Shown: positions 1 through 7,339, numbered from the stretch's first letter. The stretch: DNA of 21,030 bases from Clostridia bacterium (GCA_029239935.1 JARBTY010000032.1:1-21030), one strand, 5' to 3'. A program made the numbers and translations. Notes: generated by a model from the sequence alone, not told the origin.

Positions 1-18
1 ATTAACTGCTGCTCCACC

Positions 19-1014
19 CTAAGACCTCCCTCCGTCAAAGATACATAAGGTTTCTTCTCCCATGTAATCTCCTTCATTGTAAAAAGCGGCTCTGGCCCGA
101 CATCCCCCGCATACCTGTTTATAGGTACAAATCCCGCATTTCCCTTTGTAATCTAGGGTTCTCAGCTCTTTCAGTATGGGATTTTCTTTCCAAATCTCAC
201 TAAAAGGTATCCGCCTTATATTATCTACAGGTTGATCCAAATACGCACAAGGCTGAACGTCACCTCTTGGATTAATAATACAATAGCTAATACCTGCCAG
301 ACAGCCCTTGGAAAACCGAAATGGCACCCCTTGCTGCTTTGCAATCCTTAAAAACTGTGGGGCGCAGGTAGGTTTCACTTCTATAGTTACTTCTTCTTGT
401 TTCAATACAATATCCGTCAAAAGACTTTCATACTGTTCTTTATCTAAAAACTCTTCTGTGATTTGGGCTCCGCGGCCTGTAGGCACCAAAAAGAATATAT
501 GATGAGCTTTGGCTCCTATGACTTCAGCAAAATCAGTAATTCCAAGTATTTCTTTATAGTTCCATTCCATAACTGTGGTATGTATTTGAAAAGCTATGCC
601 TGCGTCCCTACAGTTTCGCATGCCTTCTACGGCCTTTTCCCATCCTTTTTCAAAACCTCTAAAGGTATTATGTTTATCTGCATCAAGACTGTCTAGGCTA
701 ATCCCTATTGCCATAAGACCCGCTTCTTTCAGCCTATGGGCTGTTTCCTTTGTAATGAGGGTACCATTACTCCCCATAACAGGAATCAGTTTTTGTTGTA
801 GGGCATAGGCTATCAGTTCATAAATATCACTTCTTAAAAGGGGTTCCCCTCCTGAAAAGATCATGATATGAAAACCAGCCTTTGCTATTTCTTCAATCAA
901 CGTTTTAGCTTCTGCTGTACTAAGTTCCCCACTGTCTCTTTCCCCTGCATCTCTATAACAATGCCTGCAGCTCATATTACATTTATTGGTTGTATTCCAG
1001 GATATGATATTCAT
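19..1014 (-). CDS. nirJ2: Radical SAM/SPASM protein, NirJ2 type (AhbD-like)
   Basis: A 331-residue radical SAM enzyme. The cluster motif CX3CX2C is at Cys12, Cys16 and Cys19 (KCNMSCRHCY), followed by the glycine-rich SAM motif FSGGEPLLR near residue 54. A cysteine-rich SPASM-type tail (CLAGISYC, QPCAYLD, KCGICTYKQVCGGC, LCIF) suggests at least one auxiliary iron-sulfur cluster. The overall pattern resembles the clostridial and heliobacterial proteins named NirJ2. These are related to AhbD, which oxidatively decarboxylates Fe-coproporphyrin to haem in the siroheme-dependent pathway. The start ATG overlaps the stop of the upstream nirJ1-like gene by 4 bases, with GGGGG 8 bases before it, so the two are translationally coupled. 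The substrate is inferred from family only, and no other haem gene is in view. It could instead act on another tetrapyrrole or a peptide. Enzyme class is secure; the exact role is not. Confidence 0.85.
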   Translation of the reverse strand: MNIISWNTTNKCNMSCRHCYRDAGERDSGELSTAEAKTLIEEIAKAGFHIMIFSGGEPLLRSDIYELIAYALQQKLIPVMGSNGTLITKETAHRLKEAGLMAIGISLDSLDADKHNTFRGFEKGWEKAVEGMRNCRDAGIAFQIHTTVMEWNYKEILGITDFAEVIGAKAHHIFFLVPTGRGAQITEEFLDKEQYESLLTDIVLKQEEVTIEVKPTCAPQFLRIAKQQGVPFRFSKGCLAGISYCIINPRGDVQPCAYLDQPVDNIRRIPFSEIWKENPILKELRTLDYKGKCGICTYKQVCGGCRARAAFYNEGDYMGEETLCIFDGGRS

Positions 1015-2189
1015 AGCAGATTTCCCCCTATCCCAATTTCTTCATCCGTCAGATAACAAGCTGGGTCTGATTCCCAGAAGTCGCCGGTAACTGCTTCTGC
1101 TCTTACCCTAAGATTGCCATTACAGATACTCAGCCACTGGCACACACTGCATCTCCCCTTTAATAAAGGCTTCCTGTCCCTTAAACCTTGCCCGATTTCA
1201 CCCTGAGGATTATTCCATATCTCACTGAATTTTGTCTCTTTTATATTACCTAAGGTATGATGCTGGGTAAACTGGTCTGGATGCACATCCCCCTTATAAT
1301 CAATATTGGCAATGGCCATCCCAGACCGATTCCCTCCATTCATTTTGAGCAGCTGCCATACCCGCTCTGCAAGCTCCGGATATTTCTTTTTCACCTGCAG
1401 ATAGAGATACGCTGTATCTGCATGATTATCTACTGTTAAGACCTCTACTTTATTCCCGAATGCCATCGTCTTTTTCATAATCAATTCTATGGCGGCCCTT
1501 TTTTCCTCAGCTGTAATATCTTCATTCATCATCTCGCTGCCTCTTCCCGAATAGGCCAAATGATAAAAACAGACTCTAGGAATTTGTTCTTCTTTTATCA
1601 AATAAAAGATATCTCTCAGCTGGTCATAGTTATGCCTATTTATTGTAAATCTCAGTCCTACCTTTTGACCCGCATCTATACAATTTCGTATACCGCTGAC
1701 TGCCTGGTCAAAGCTTCCAGCCACCCCTCTAAAAGTATCGTTTTTGGCGCCTATACCATCTAAACTAATCCCCACATAACTAACCTCATTTTGCTTAAGT
1801 CTTTGTGCGGTTTCTTGGTCAATCAATGTGCCGTTAGTCGAAATGGTACTGCGTATAGTGTTCTTTTTTGCATAGGCTATCAGCTCAAATAAATCCTTTC
1901 TTAATAGCGGTTCTCCGCCCGAAATAAGAAGGACCGGTACTTTAGCCGATGCCAAATCCTCTATAAGTGTTTTAGCTTCCTTGGTTTCTAGTTCCCCATC
2001 AAATACCTGGGGCTTCGAATCTGCATAACAATGCCTGCATCTTAAATTACACGTATTAGTGCAGTTCCATACCACTACAGGGCCATGTCCTTTACTGACC
2101 CCTCGCTTTTCACCTTTAACTGCCTCTATGTAACGCAGCTGATCTCCAAAATGCTCTGTCCCACATAATAACTTAGTTATTCCAACCAT
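1011..2189 (-). CDS. nirJ1: Radical SAM/SPASM protein, NirJ1 type (AhbC-like)
   Basis: A 392-residue radical SAM enzyme. The N-terminus (MVGITKLLCGTEHFGD) and WNCTNTCNLRCRHCYADS are typical of the proteins annotated NirJ1 in Clostridia. The cluster cysteines are Cys47, Cys51 and Cys54, and LISGGEPLLR is the SAM-binding glycine motif. The C-terminal SPASM-like region keeps CSVCQWLSICNG and a late cysteine (DPACYL). Its first half (IDYKGDVHPDQF) has no cysteines, unlike its partner nirJ2. Relatives include AhbC, which removes acetate side chains from didecarboxysiroheme, and NirJ of haem d1 synthesis. The gene has its own promoter and a short leader of about 25 bases, and overlaps nirJ2 by ATGA. 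AGAGAGG and AGAGG precede the ATG. The pair most likely performs successive porphyrin side-chain reactions; this is family inference, not proof. Confidence 0.85.
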   Translation of the reverse strand: MVGITKLLCGTEHFGDQLRYIEAVKGEKRGVSKGHGPVVVWNCTNTCNLRCRHCYADSKPQVFDGELETKEAKTLIEDLASAKVPVLLISGGEPLLRKDLFELIAYAKKNTIRSTISTNGTLIDQETAQRLKQNEVSYVGISLDGIGAKNDTFRGVAGSFDQAVSGIRNCIDAGQKVGLRFTINRHNYDQLRDIFYLIKEEQIPRVCFYHLAYSGRGSEMMNEDITAEEKRAAIELIMKKTMAFGNKVEVLTVDNHADTAYLYLQVKKKYPELAERVWQLLKMNGGNRSGMAIANIDYKGDVHPDQFTQHHTLGNIKETKFSEIWNNPQGEIGQGLRDRKPLLKGRCSVCQWLSICNGNLRVRAEAVTGDFWESDPACYLTDEEIGIGGNLL

Positions 2190-2221
2190 ATCCTCTATCC
2201 TCTCTAGCTTCTGACTCTTTT

Positions 2222-2250
2222 ATTATAGAATATCTAGTGATTTATGTAAA
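2222..2250 (-). promoter_or_regulatory. Sigma-A promoter of nirJ1-nirJ2
   Basis: Read on the minus strand: -35 TTTACA (2245-2250), a 17-base spacer, and a perfect -10 TATAAT (2222-2227). Transcription would start near 2214-2216, leaving a leader of about 25 bases before the nirJ1 ATG. The pair can therefore be expressed independently of thiW and its riboswitch. Confidence 0.8.
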
Positions 2251-2317
2251 TTTTTCTAAAATATCTCTATACTTTATGATATGTAGGAAGCTGAGTATAT
2301 TAGAAGTGTATCTATCT

Positions 2318-2821
2318 CTATTTTAGGTCTTGGGCCACTTTATCAATAACTTTTGTTCTTGCCATAACATTGATAAGGACTAAAGAAAAAGCTGCCCCCA
2401 TCAAAGAACTCATGCCAAATGGCACGACAAAACCAAACAAAGCTGCTTCTCTAGCCATAACCAAAGTCGCTATAGGATACGATGCAAGAGCTCCAATAAT
2501 ACCAGTCCCAAAAACCTCCCCTGCAAAAGCTGCCATGAGTTTTCGTGTCTTTATGTAAAACAGTCCACTCAGTACCGCTCCAAACATACTGCCTGGAAAA
2601 GCCAATATACTGCCAGTTCCTAAAATAACGCGTATTAATGACGTACAAAAAGCAACACCTAGTGCATACCACGGACCTAACAGAACACCTGATAACACAT
2701 TGACCATATGCTGGATTGGAAAACATTTAGCAATCCCAACCGGAATATAAAACGCTGAGCAAACTACTGCAAGTGCTATTAAAACCCCGGCCAAACTTAA
2801 TTTTTTCACTTGATTATTCAT
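2318..2821 (-). CDS. thiW: ECF transporter S component ThiW (thiamine precursor uptake)
   Basis: A small integral membrane protein of 167 residues with about five or six hydrophobic segments. The first begins KKLSLAGVLIALAVVCSAFY, and GIAKCFPIQHMVNVLSGVLLG and GSMFGAVLSGLFY follow. This is the pattern of ThiW, the substrate-binding subunit of an energy-coupling-factor transporter predicted to import the thiazole moiety of thiamine. It needs the shared EcfA ATPases and EcfT, which are not in this window. GGGAG lies just before the ATG. The assignment is strengthened by the TPP riboswitch and terminator hairpin directly upstream, which would switch the gene off when thiamine pyrophosphate is plentiful. 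No thiM or thiE follows; the next genes (nirJ1-nirJ2) have their own promoter. Thiazole as substrate is a family prediction. Confidence 0.9.
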   Translation of the reverse strand: MNNQVKKLSLAGVLIALAVVCSAFYIPVGIAKCFPIQHMVNVLSGVLLGPWYALGVAFCTSLIRVILGTGSILAFPGSMFGAVLSGLFYIKTRKLMAAFAGEVFGTGIIGALASYPIATLVMAREAALFGFVVPFGMSSLMGAAFSLVLINVMARTKVIDKVAQDLK

Positions 2822-2840
2822 TTATATCTCTCCCTTTTTA

Positions 2841-2874
2841 ATAAAATATAGGATACACCAATACAGGTATATCC
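2841..2874 (-). terminator. Expression-platform terminator of the thiW riboswitch
   Basis: On the minus strand, GGATATACC and GGTGTATCC form a 9-bp stem (one G-U pair) around the loop TGTATT. The U-rich run TATATTTTAT follows. It sits between the TPP aptamer and the thiW ribosome binding site, the usual place for a riboswitch-controlled terminator. AUGGG just before the stem could pair with CCCAU inside the aptamer, a possible antiterminator contact that I have not modelled. Confidence 0.75.
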
Positions 2875-2892
2875 CATTCATTTTATCAATGT

Positions 2893-2981
2893 AAGGTCCC
2901 TACGTTGGCATTATCCAAATCAGGTATATGGGTCGAAACTGCAATTTGTTTCCTCTCAGCCTGCATGCACAAGCTCCCCTT
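2893..2981 (-). ncRNA. TPP riboswitch (THI element) of thiW
   Basis: The minus strand carries the conserved THI-box blocks in order. GGGGAGC is the 5' arm of P1 (about 2974-2980). GGCTGAGAG (2953-2961) is the pyrimidine-sensor side. ACCTGATTTGGATAATGCCA (about 2906-2925) and CGTAGGGA (about 2896-2903) complete the pyrophosphate-sensor side and the closing stem. The aptamer starts about 10 bases after the predicted transcription start and is followed by a terminator hairpin. Binding of thiamine pyrophosphate should terminate transcription before thiW. Confidence 0.95.
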
Positions 2982-2997
2982 ATATTTAATTTATTTT

Positions 2998-3026
2998 AGT
3001 ATAACATGCACATATCCCTTTTTCAA
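2998..3026 (-). promoter_or_regulatory. Sigma-A promoter of the thiW leader
   Basis: Minus strand: -35 TTGAAA (3021-3026), 17-base spacer, -10 TATACT (2998-3003) preceded by TGT as an extended -10. The start site would be near 2990, just ahead of the riboswitch. The -35 box lies 5 bases past the stop codon of the MFS gene, and I see no terminator between them, so some read-through into the riboswitch leader is possible. Confidence 0.8.
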
Positions 3027-3031
3027 CATTT

Positions 3032-4240
3032 TTAAACTTGCCTTTTTTTCATCAATTCATTTATTTTTTCTGAACTAATCAGCATACCCAGAATATAAAT
3101 CAATCCTAAAAAAGGTAATATACCAATAGTTGTCCTAGCAGCAATCCAGCCCAAAAGAGGCGGTAAAAAAGTTATGCCTACATAAGCACAAGCCATCTGG
3201 TAACCTATAATAGTCTGTGAATGCTCTTTACCAAACCTAATAGGTGTTTCATGGATCATACATGGGAACACTGGCGCACACCCTAAACCAATAAGAATAA
3301 AACTTATAAGCGAAAAGAAATTAGGAAGAGGCAAAACAAGCAGTACAATCCCCCCTAAACTCATGCTTTGACCTATGCGGATGAGCATTTTATTACTCAT
3401 TTTCATGGTAATAAATCCCGTAATAAATCTTCCTACTGTAATGCCACCATAATAGAAAGATACCCATTTTGCAGCTAAAGCTGCATCCAATCCTTTTATA
3501 TTGACTAAAAAGCTGCTGCCCCAAAGTCCCATTGTGGCCTCAATGCCACAGTAAAAGAAAAACGCCGTTAAAGCAAACTTCACACCTTTTATATGTATAG
3601 GCTGTACTTCAGATAGATTTTTCTGATCAGACGAGCCCTCTCTCTCTTCAGCATCTGTACGGAAAGCATCTGACTGCTGCTTAGACTGCAGCGCCACCTT
3701 ATCCCATAAAGGCAGTGTAATAAAAAGAAGTATGACTAAAACAAATTGAATGATAGCAACTGTCATATACCCATTTCGCCAAGATTCTCCTCTCACCATG
3801 TACCACGACATAACAATAGGTCCACAGGTCGCCCCAACCCCCCAAAAGCAATGGAGCCAACTCATATGGTGTGCCTTATAATGCAGGGCAACATAATTAT
3901 TAAGTCCGGAATCAACAGCCCCAGCACCAACTCCTAAAGGAATAGCCAAAATGAAAAACCAAAATAAATGGGGAGCGAGAGCAATGCCCAAAAGTGCTCC
4001 TGCGGTCATGAAACAACTTATAAAAGTTACTTTTCCTGTGCCAAATCGTTTAATGACTTTGCCACTCATTAAACTTGAAATAATCGTACCGGCTGAAATC
4101 ATCATAGAAATCAATCCTGCCATCTCTAAAGGGGCCTCATATTCTATCTGCATGATTGGCCATGCCGTTCCTAATAAAGAATCTGGAAGTCCCAAACTAA
4201 TAAAAGCCATATAAATAATGATTAAAAATAATGTTGCCAT
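3032..4240 (-). CDS. MFS transporter, substrate unknown (probably a sugar)
   Basis: A 402-residue polytopic protein with the hydrophobic profile of a 12-helix major facilitator permease. It opens LFLIIIYMAFISLGLPDSLL. The MFS motif-A-like loop between helices 2 and 3 is seen as GKVIKRFGTGKVTF, near residue 60. A charged cytoplasmic loop (about residues 182-215) separates the two six-helix halves. It resembles the fucose-permease-like branch common in Clostridia. GGGGAGAAGG precedes the ATG, and the gene starts 16 bases after the ROK regulator stop, so the two share one transcript. ROK repressors usually sense sugars, so the cargo is most likely a sugar or derivative taken up under the control of its partner. 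Neither direction nor substrate can be read from sequence. Drug efflux is the main alternative. Confidence 0.85.
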   Translation of the reverse strand: MATLFLIIIYMAFISLGLPDSLLGTAWPIMQIEYEAPLEMAGLISMMISAGTIISSLMSGKVIKRFGTGKVTFISCFMTAGALLGIALAPHLFWFFILAIPLGVGAGAVDSGLNNYVALHYKAHHMSWLHCFWGVGATCGPIVMSWYMVRGESWRNGYMTVAIIQFVLVILLFITLPLWDKVALQSKQQSDAFRTDAEEREGSSDQKNLSEVQPIHIKGVKFALTAFFFYCGIEATMGLWGSSFLVNIKGLDAALAAKWVSFYYGGITVGRFITGFITMKMSNKMLIRIGQSMSLGGIVLLVLPLPNFFSLISFILIGLGCAPVFPCMIHETPIRFGKEHSQTIIGYQMACAYVGITFLPPLLGWIAARTTIGILPFLGLIYILGMLISSEKINELMKKRQV

Positions 4241-4256
4241 TTCCTTCTCCCCTTCG

Positions 4257-5276
4257 TTATTTTTTTGTTAGTGCAATATCTGGTTCCAAAGCAATTAACG
4301 TCTCTCTAATAAGCCCTTCTTGATAATCTTTTATAAAATCATTTGAGAGCATGATCTCAGGCAATACGTCTTTTTCAAGTTCTCTCAAACATCTTTTTTT
4401 AACTGTGTGGATATGCGCATCGTTTAATTTATCACTAGTCAAAACAATATAATGCGGATTCAAGATACTGCATAAGACCATAATAAGCTTTGCTATGGCT
4501 TCACACCAATTGTCAAAATCATCATATAAGCTTTTATTCCATTTTATTCCAAGAGGCAATGCATTCACTTCACCTGCAAAATTTGACTTTCCTTTATATA
4601 ATTTTCCATTAATAAATAGACCTGCTCCTGGCGGATATTGATCTGGAAAATATAAATAGGCCATAGTACATTCAGATTCTCTTTTTTCTTTTTGCATAAA
4701 ACCTGACGCTGCAGCGTTCACATCATTTTCTACTTTGATGGGTATATGGTACAAATCTTTAAAATATGAAGAAATAGAGAGCCCAATTAATTTTTTATAA
4801 TCTGATATAATAATTTTTCCCTCTGTCTCCACACTTGGAAGTCCTATACCAACCGCATTGATTTCGGGATATAACTCTATATAATGAGAGATAAAACTTT
4901 CAAGGCAGGAAACATCAATTTGCTCTATCTTTTCATCATTCTCACATATGGCCTTTCCCAGTAAATCAGCTATCGTACAACGCATATAAATAGCACCTTC
5001 TTTTTCATAAGGCAAGAGTATCAGTATGAAGTTACACTGATAATTATAACTAAATTGCTTAGCCGGTCTTCCTCCTTGAGAAGCTGACAATTCTCCCTCT
5101 ATTACCTCATTTGCTCTCATAAGATGTTGAAGTATAGAACCAATAGTTACTGTACTGAGGCCTGTTATTTTTGAAATTTCCTGTTTTGTTGCCTTCCCTT
5201 TTTCTCTAAGTACTTTAAGTACCAGATTCGTATTAACTTCTTTTATAACAAGGGCGTTACCGCTGATGTTTTTCAA
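4257..5276 (-). CDS. ROK-family transcriptional repressor (TTG start)
   Basis: A 339-residue protein with a winged helix-turn-helix at about residues 17-75 (KQEISKITGLSTVTIGSILQ is the HTH), joined to a ROK sugar-binding fold. Visible ROK features are GIGLP (143-147), ENDVNAA (183-189) and GAGLFING (217-224). The CXCGXXGCXE zinc motif of ROK kinases is absent, and its partner histidine (GEIGH in the family) is replaced in AGEVNALPLG, so it is probably not a glucokinase. The start is TTG: AGGAGG lies 7 bases upstream and the first ATG is nearly 100 codons in. The gene leads an operon with the MFS permease. An 11-bp inverted repeat over its expected transcription start suggests autorepression released by a sugar. 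The effector is unknown; XylR/NagC-type regulators are the nearest concepts. Confidence 0.9.
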   Translation of the reverse strand: MKNISGNALVIKEVNTNLVLKVLREKGKATKQEISKITGLSTVTIGSILQHLMRANEVIEGELSASQGGRPAKQFSYNYQCNFILILLPYEKEGAIYMRCTIADLLGKAICENDEKIEQIDVSCLESFISHYIELYPEINAVGIGLPSVETEGKIIISDYKKLIGLSISSYFKDLYHIPIKVENDVNAAASGFMQKEKRESECTMAYLYFPDQYPPGAGLFINGKLYKGKSNFAGEVNALPLGIKWNKSLYDDFDNWCEAIAKLIMVLCSILNPHYIVLTSDKLNDAHIHTVKKRCLRELEKDVLPEIMLSNDFIKDYQEGLIRETLIALEPDIALTKK

Positions 5277-5320
5277 ATATCCACCTCCTATGCTTATCTA
5301 AAACAGATCACATAAACTAG

Positions 5321-5367
5321 ACAACACTTAACAAAACACTTTACAAAAGTATTTTATTAAGTGTTGT
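5321..5367 (-). promoter_or_regulatory. Putative operator (inverted repeat) of the ROK-MFS operon
   Basis: ACAACACTTAA (5321-5331) and its exact reverse complement TTAAGTGTTGT (5357-5367) flank a 25-base AT-rich spacer. A third related half-site, AACACTTT (5335-5342), lies inside. The element begins just downstream of the -10 box and covers the expected transcription start, a good position for a repressor. Binding by the adjacent ROK protein is inference. Confidence 0.55.
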
Positions 5368-5371
5368 ATTT

Positions 5372-5400
5372 AATATATCACCGTTATATTTTTTTGTCAA
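5372..5400 (-). promoter_or_regulatory. Sigma-A promoter of the ROK-MFS operon
   Basis: Minus strand: a perfect -35 TTGACA (5395-5400), a 17-base spacer, and -10 TATATT (5372-5377). The start site would be near 5364-5366, about 90 bases before the TTG start of the ROK gene. So strong a promoter fits a gene pair held down by a repressor. Confidence 0.85.
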
Positions 5401-5419
5401 ATTTATTAACAGTTTAACT

Positions 5420-5446
5420 AAAAAAACACACCTTTACAGGTATGCC
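5420..5446 (-). terminator. Rho-independent terminator after the GT4 gene
   Basis: On the minus strand, GCATACC and GGTGTG(T) form a 7-bp stem (including G-U pairs) around TGTAAA, followed by seven T. It lies 11 bases past the glycosyltransferase stop codon and separates it from the ROK promoter. Confidence 0.8.
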
Positions 5447-5457
5447 AATTTTACAAA

Positions 5458-6609
5458 TTATCCAATTTTCTTATAAGTATTGAGTGCAGCGGTACTGGCT
5501 CTCTTATAGATATTGATAAGCTGGCCTAGCACCTTATCCCACCCTCTGGTTAAAGCCGTTATCCTTGCCTGCTGCCTCATGGATTGGTATAAATGCTCAT
5601 CCTCCAAAACCCTTGCTATCTTATCTCCAAAATCTGCAGCATCTCCCGCTTCAAAAAATAAACCATTTTTTTCATGGCTAATCATATCTTTGACGCCTCC
5701 TTTGTTTGGAGCAATCACCGCAAGCCCTGAGGCCATGGCTTCAAGTACCACATTTCCAAAGGTTTCTGTCGAGGAAGGAAACACAAACAAATCACTTGAA
5801 GCATAAATTAAGCTCAGTTCCTCTCCTTTTTTATACCCTGTAAAAATCGTATGGGGCGGAAAAAGTTTTTTATATCTTTCAAGCTCCGGCCCATCTCCAG
5901 TTATAATAAGGGCTATTTGATCTTTATATTGTTTATAAATCTTTTCATAAGCTTTTAACAAAACATCCAGCTCTTTTTCTATCGATATTCTGCCAACGTA
6001 TAAAAGAACTTTTTTATCTTGTACACCAAACACCTTCCTTAACGCATCACTTCTTAAAAGTGGTGTGAAGTGGGCAGTATCTACGCCTCTTGTAAAAAGA
6101 GCTGTTCGTTCGATCCCTTCACTATTTAAAAGCGCTTTTGTATCGGTAGACGCACAAAGTGTATATTCATTTTGGTTATGGAACCAATTCATATAGTCCC
6201 ATGCATTTTTTTCAAAAACCTTGAGGTTGTAGTATTGCAGATATTGCGGAAAGTGGGTTGTATAATTAGATAAGGTGGGAATGTGATATTTTTTACCATA
6301 ATAAAGTCCGGAAAGCCCCATGCTAAACTCTGTCATCAAATGGATTACATCCGGCTTATAGTCTAAAAGTGTCTTTTTAATTCTAAAAAGGTTTGGAAAG
6401 GAAATCCTGCACTCAGGATACAAAAAGAATTTAATACTAAAAAAACGTTCTATTTTCTCTATATCATTTAAATTGGCTACCCCATGCTCCGGGGCAAAAA
6501 CAATATAGTCAATGCCATGTTTATTAAAGTATTCCAGCATCTTCACAAGTGTATTGGTTACACCATTAATCTGTGGTAAGAAGGTGTCTGTGAATAGCGC
6601 AACTCTCAT
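5458..6609 (-). CDS. GT4 glycosyltransferase (probably glycolipid-type)
   Basis: A 383-residue GT-B fold enzyme of family 4. The N-terminal acceptor domain opens MRVALFTDTFLPQINGVTNT, the glycine/asparagine loop typical of lipid-acceptor GT4 enzymes. RGVDTAHF (174-181), YVGRIS (204-209) and TGDGPELERY (237-246) come from the donor domain. The EX7E pair is at Glu282 and Glu290 in SSTETFGNVVLEAMASG. Relatives include mannosyl-, glucosyl- and galactosyl-diacylglycerol synthases and the SqdX-like enzymes. It has no signal peptide and should act at the inner face of the membrane with a nucleotide-sugar donor. Its ATG overlaps the stop of the phospholipase C-like gene by 4 bases, which points to a shared process, probably membrane glycolipid or glycophospholipid handling. 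Donor sugar and acceptor cannot be told from sequence. Confidence 0.88.
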   Translation of the reverse strand: MRVALFTDTFLPQINGVTNTLVKMLEYFNKHGIDYIVFAPEHGVANLNDIEKIERFFSIKFFLYPECRISFPNLFRIKKTLLDYKPDVIHLMTEFSMGLSGLYYGKKYHIPTLSNYTTHFPQYLQYYNLKVFEKNAWDYMNWFHNQNEYTLCASTDTKALLNSEGIERTALFTRGVDTAHFTPLLRSDALRKVFGVQDKKVLLYVGRISIEKELDVLLKAYEKIYKQYKDQIALIITGDGPELERYKKLFPPHTIFTGYKKGEELSLIYASSDLFVFPSSTETFGNVVLEAMASGLAVIAPNKGGVKDMISHEKNGLFFEAGDAADFGDKIARVLEDEHLYQSMRQQARITALTRGWDKVLGQLINIYKRASTAALNTYKKIG

Positions 6610-7208
6610 AGGCTGCTCCCCCCTACCTCCAAAAAGTCGTAGGCAATCTCCATATCTGAAACTTGTCTTTTTTGAATGTCACTGAGCTCAATCACTCTTT
6701 TTAAAACACATAGGGTTGTATTAACAGCATAGTGTATATCTTTATCTAAACTCTGCTTTTCATCGGCATAAGCAGCACAGTTTTTGCTTATGGTATCTTC
6801 TATAGACTCACAAAAGGGTCCATCATTTATAATAAGCTCCCGTCTTATACATTTTTTAATAAAATGAAGTTCTAAAAAGTGCTCATATAACGTATGACCT
6901 ACGATACTTTTTCGTTTGTACGCTTCTGTATGATACAAGCAGTAATAATCACATATAAAGTGTGAAACCGCTCCAAGTGCTACAGACATGGCTTTAATTG
7001 ACATCGGTGTTTGTGTAATATGCTCACAATAGCTTATAACATCTTCTAAGCTATCTTCCAGATAATGAGGATAATCCATATCCCCAGGATTGATATCTGG
7101 TTTAATATTGCCATAAACAAAATGTAAATAGTCTAATTGTATCTCCATCTGTGAAGTTATTTCTTTATACAAGGTATTTGCTATTAATACATGGGTTGTA
7201 ATATGCAT
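6606..7208 (-). CDS. Zinc-dependent phospholipase C-like protein, no signal peptide
   Basis: A 200-residue protein related to bacterial zinc phospholipase C. All metal ligands known from the Bacillus cereus enzyme except its N-terminal Trp can be placed. They are His6, Asp38, His48, His83, Asp87, His93, His105 and Glu109, as HXXXD-X5-H in SHFICDYYCLYH and HXXXE in GHTLYEH. The spacings 83-87-93 and 105-109 match the family's 118-122-128 and 142-146. Unlike secreted phospholipases it has no signal peptide or propeptide and begins MHITTHVLIA, so a cytoplasmic or membrane-surface role is likely. AAGGGGTGG precedes the ATG. It is translationally coupled (ATGA) to a GT4 glycosyltransferase. The substrate may be a phospholipid, another phosphodiester or phosphomonoester. 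Fold and metal site are well supported; activity is not known. Confidence 0.8.
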   Translation of the reverse strand: MHITTHVLIANTLYKEITSQMEIQLDYLHFVYGNIKPDINPGDMDYPHYLEDSLEDVISYCEHITQTPMSIKAMSVALGAVSHFICDYYCLYHTEAYKRKSIVGHTLYEHFLELHFIKKCIRRELIINDGPFCESIEDTISKNCAAYADEKQSLDKDIHYAVNTTLCVLKRVIELSDIQKRQVSDMEIAYDFLEVGGSSL

Positions 7209-7235
7209 ACGCCCACCCCTTTCCTTACTACTATA

Positions 7236-7265
7236 ATATTATCTGCATATTATTTCTAGAGTAAA
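7236..7265 (-). promoter_or_regulatory. Possible promoter of the PLC-GT4 pair
   Basis: Minus strand: TTTACT (7260-7265) and TAATAT (7236-7241) with an 18-base spacer, or GATAAT (7238-7243) with 16 bases. Both boxes are imperfect. The position, about 30 bases before the phospholipase C-like ATG, is right for the start of this operon. Confidence 0.35.
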
Positions 7266-7339
7266 ATACAGGTTAATTTTAGATTAAATACTTGATAAGT
7301 TTTAATTAACACCTTCAGGCTACCCAATCTTTCTTCATA

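Noticed and set aside
2451..2726. Minus-strand alternative frame of 91 codons inside thiW
   Set aside because: The thiW frame has the riboswitch, ribosome binding site and membrane profile; the alternative reads as cysteine/tryptophan-rich noise.
5513..5806. Plus-strand open frame of 97 codons inside the GT4 gene
   Set aside because: It is antisense to a well-supported gene with clear GT4 motifs and has no promoter or ribosome binding site.
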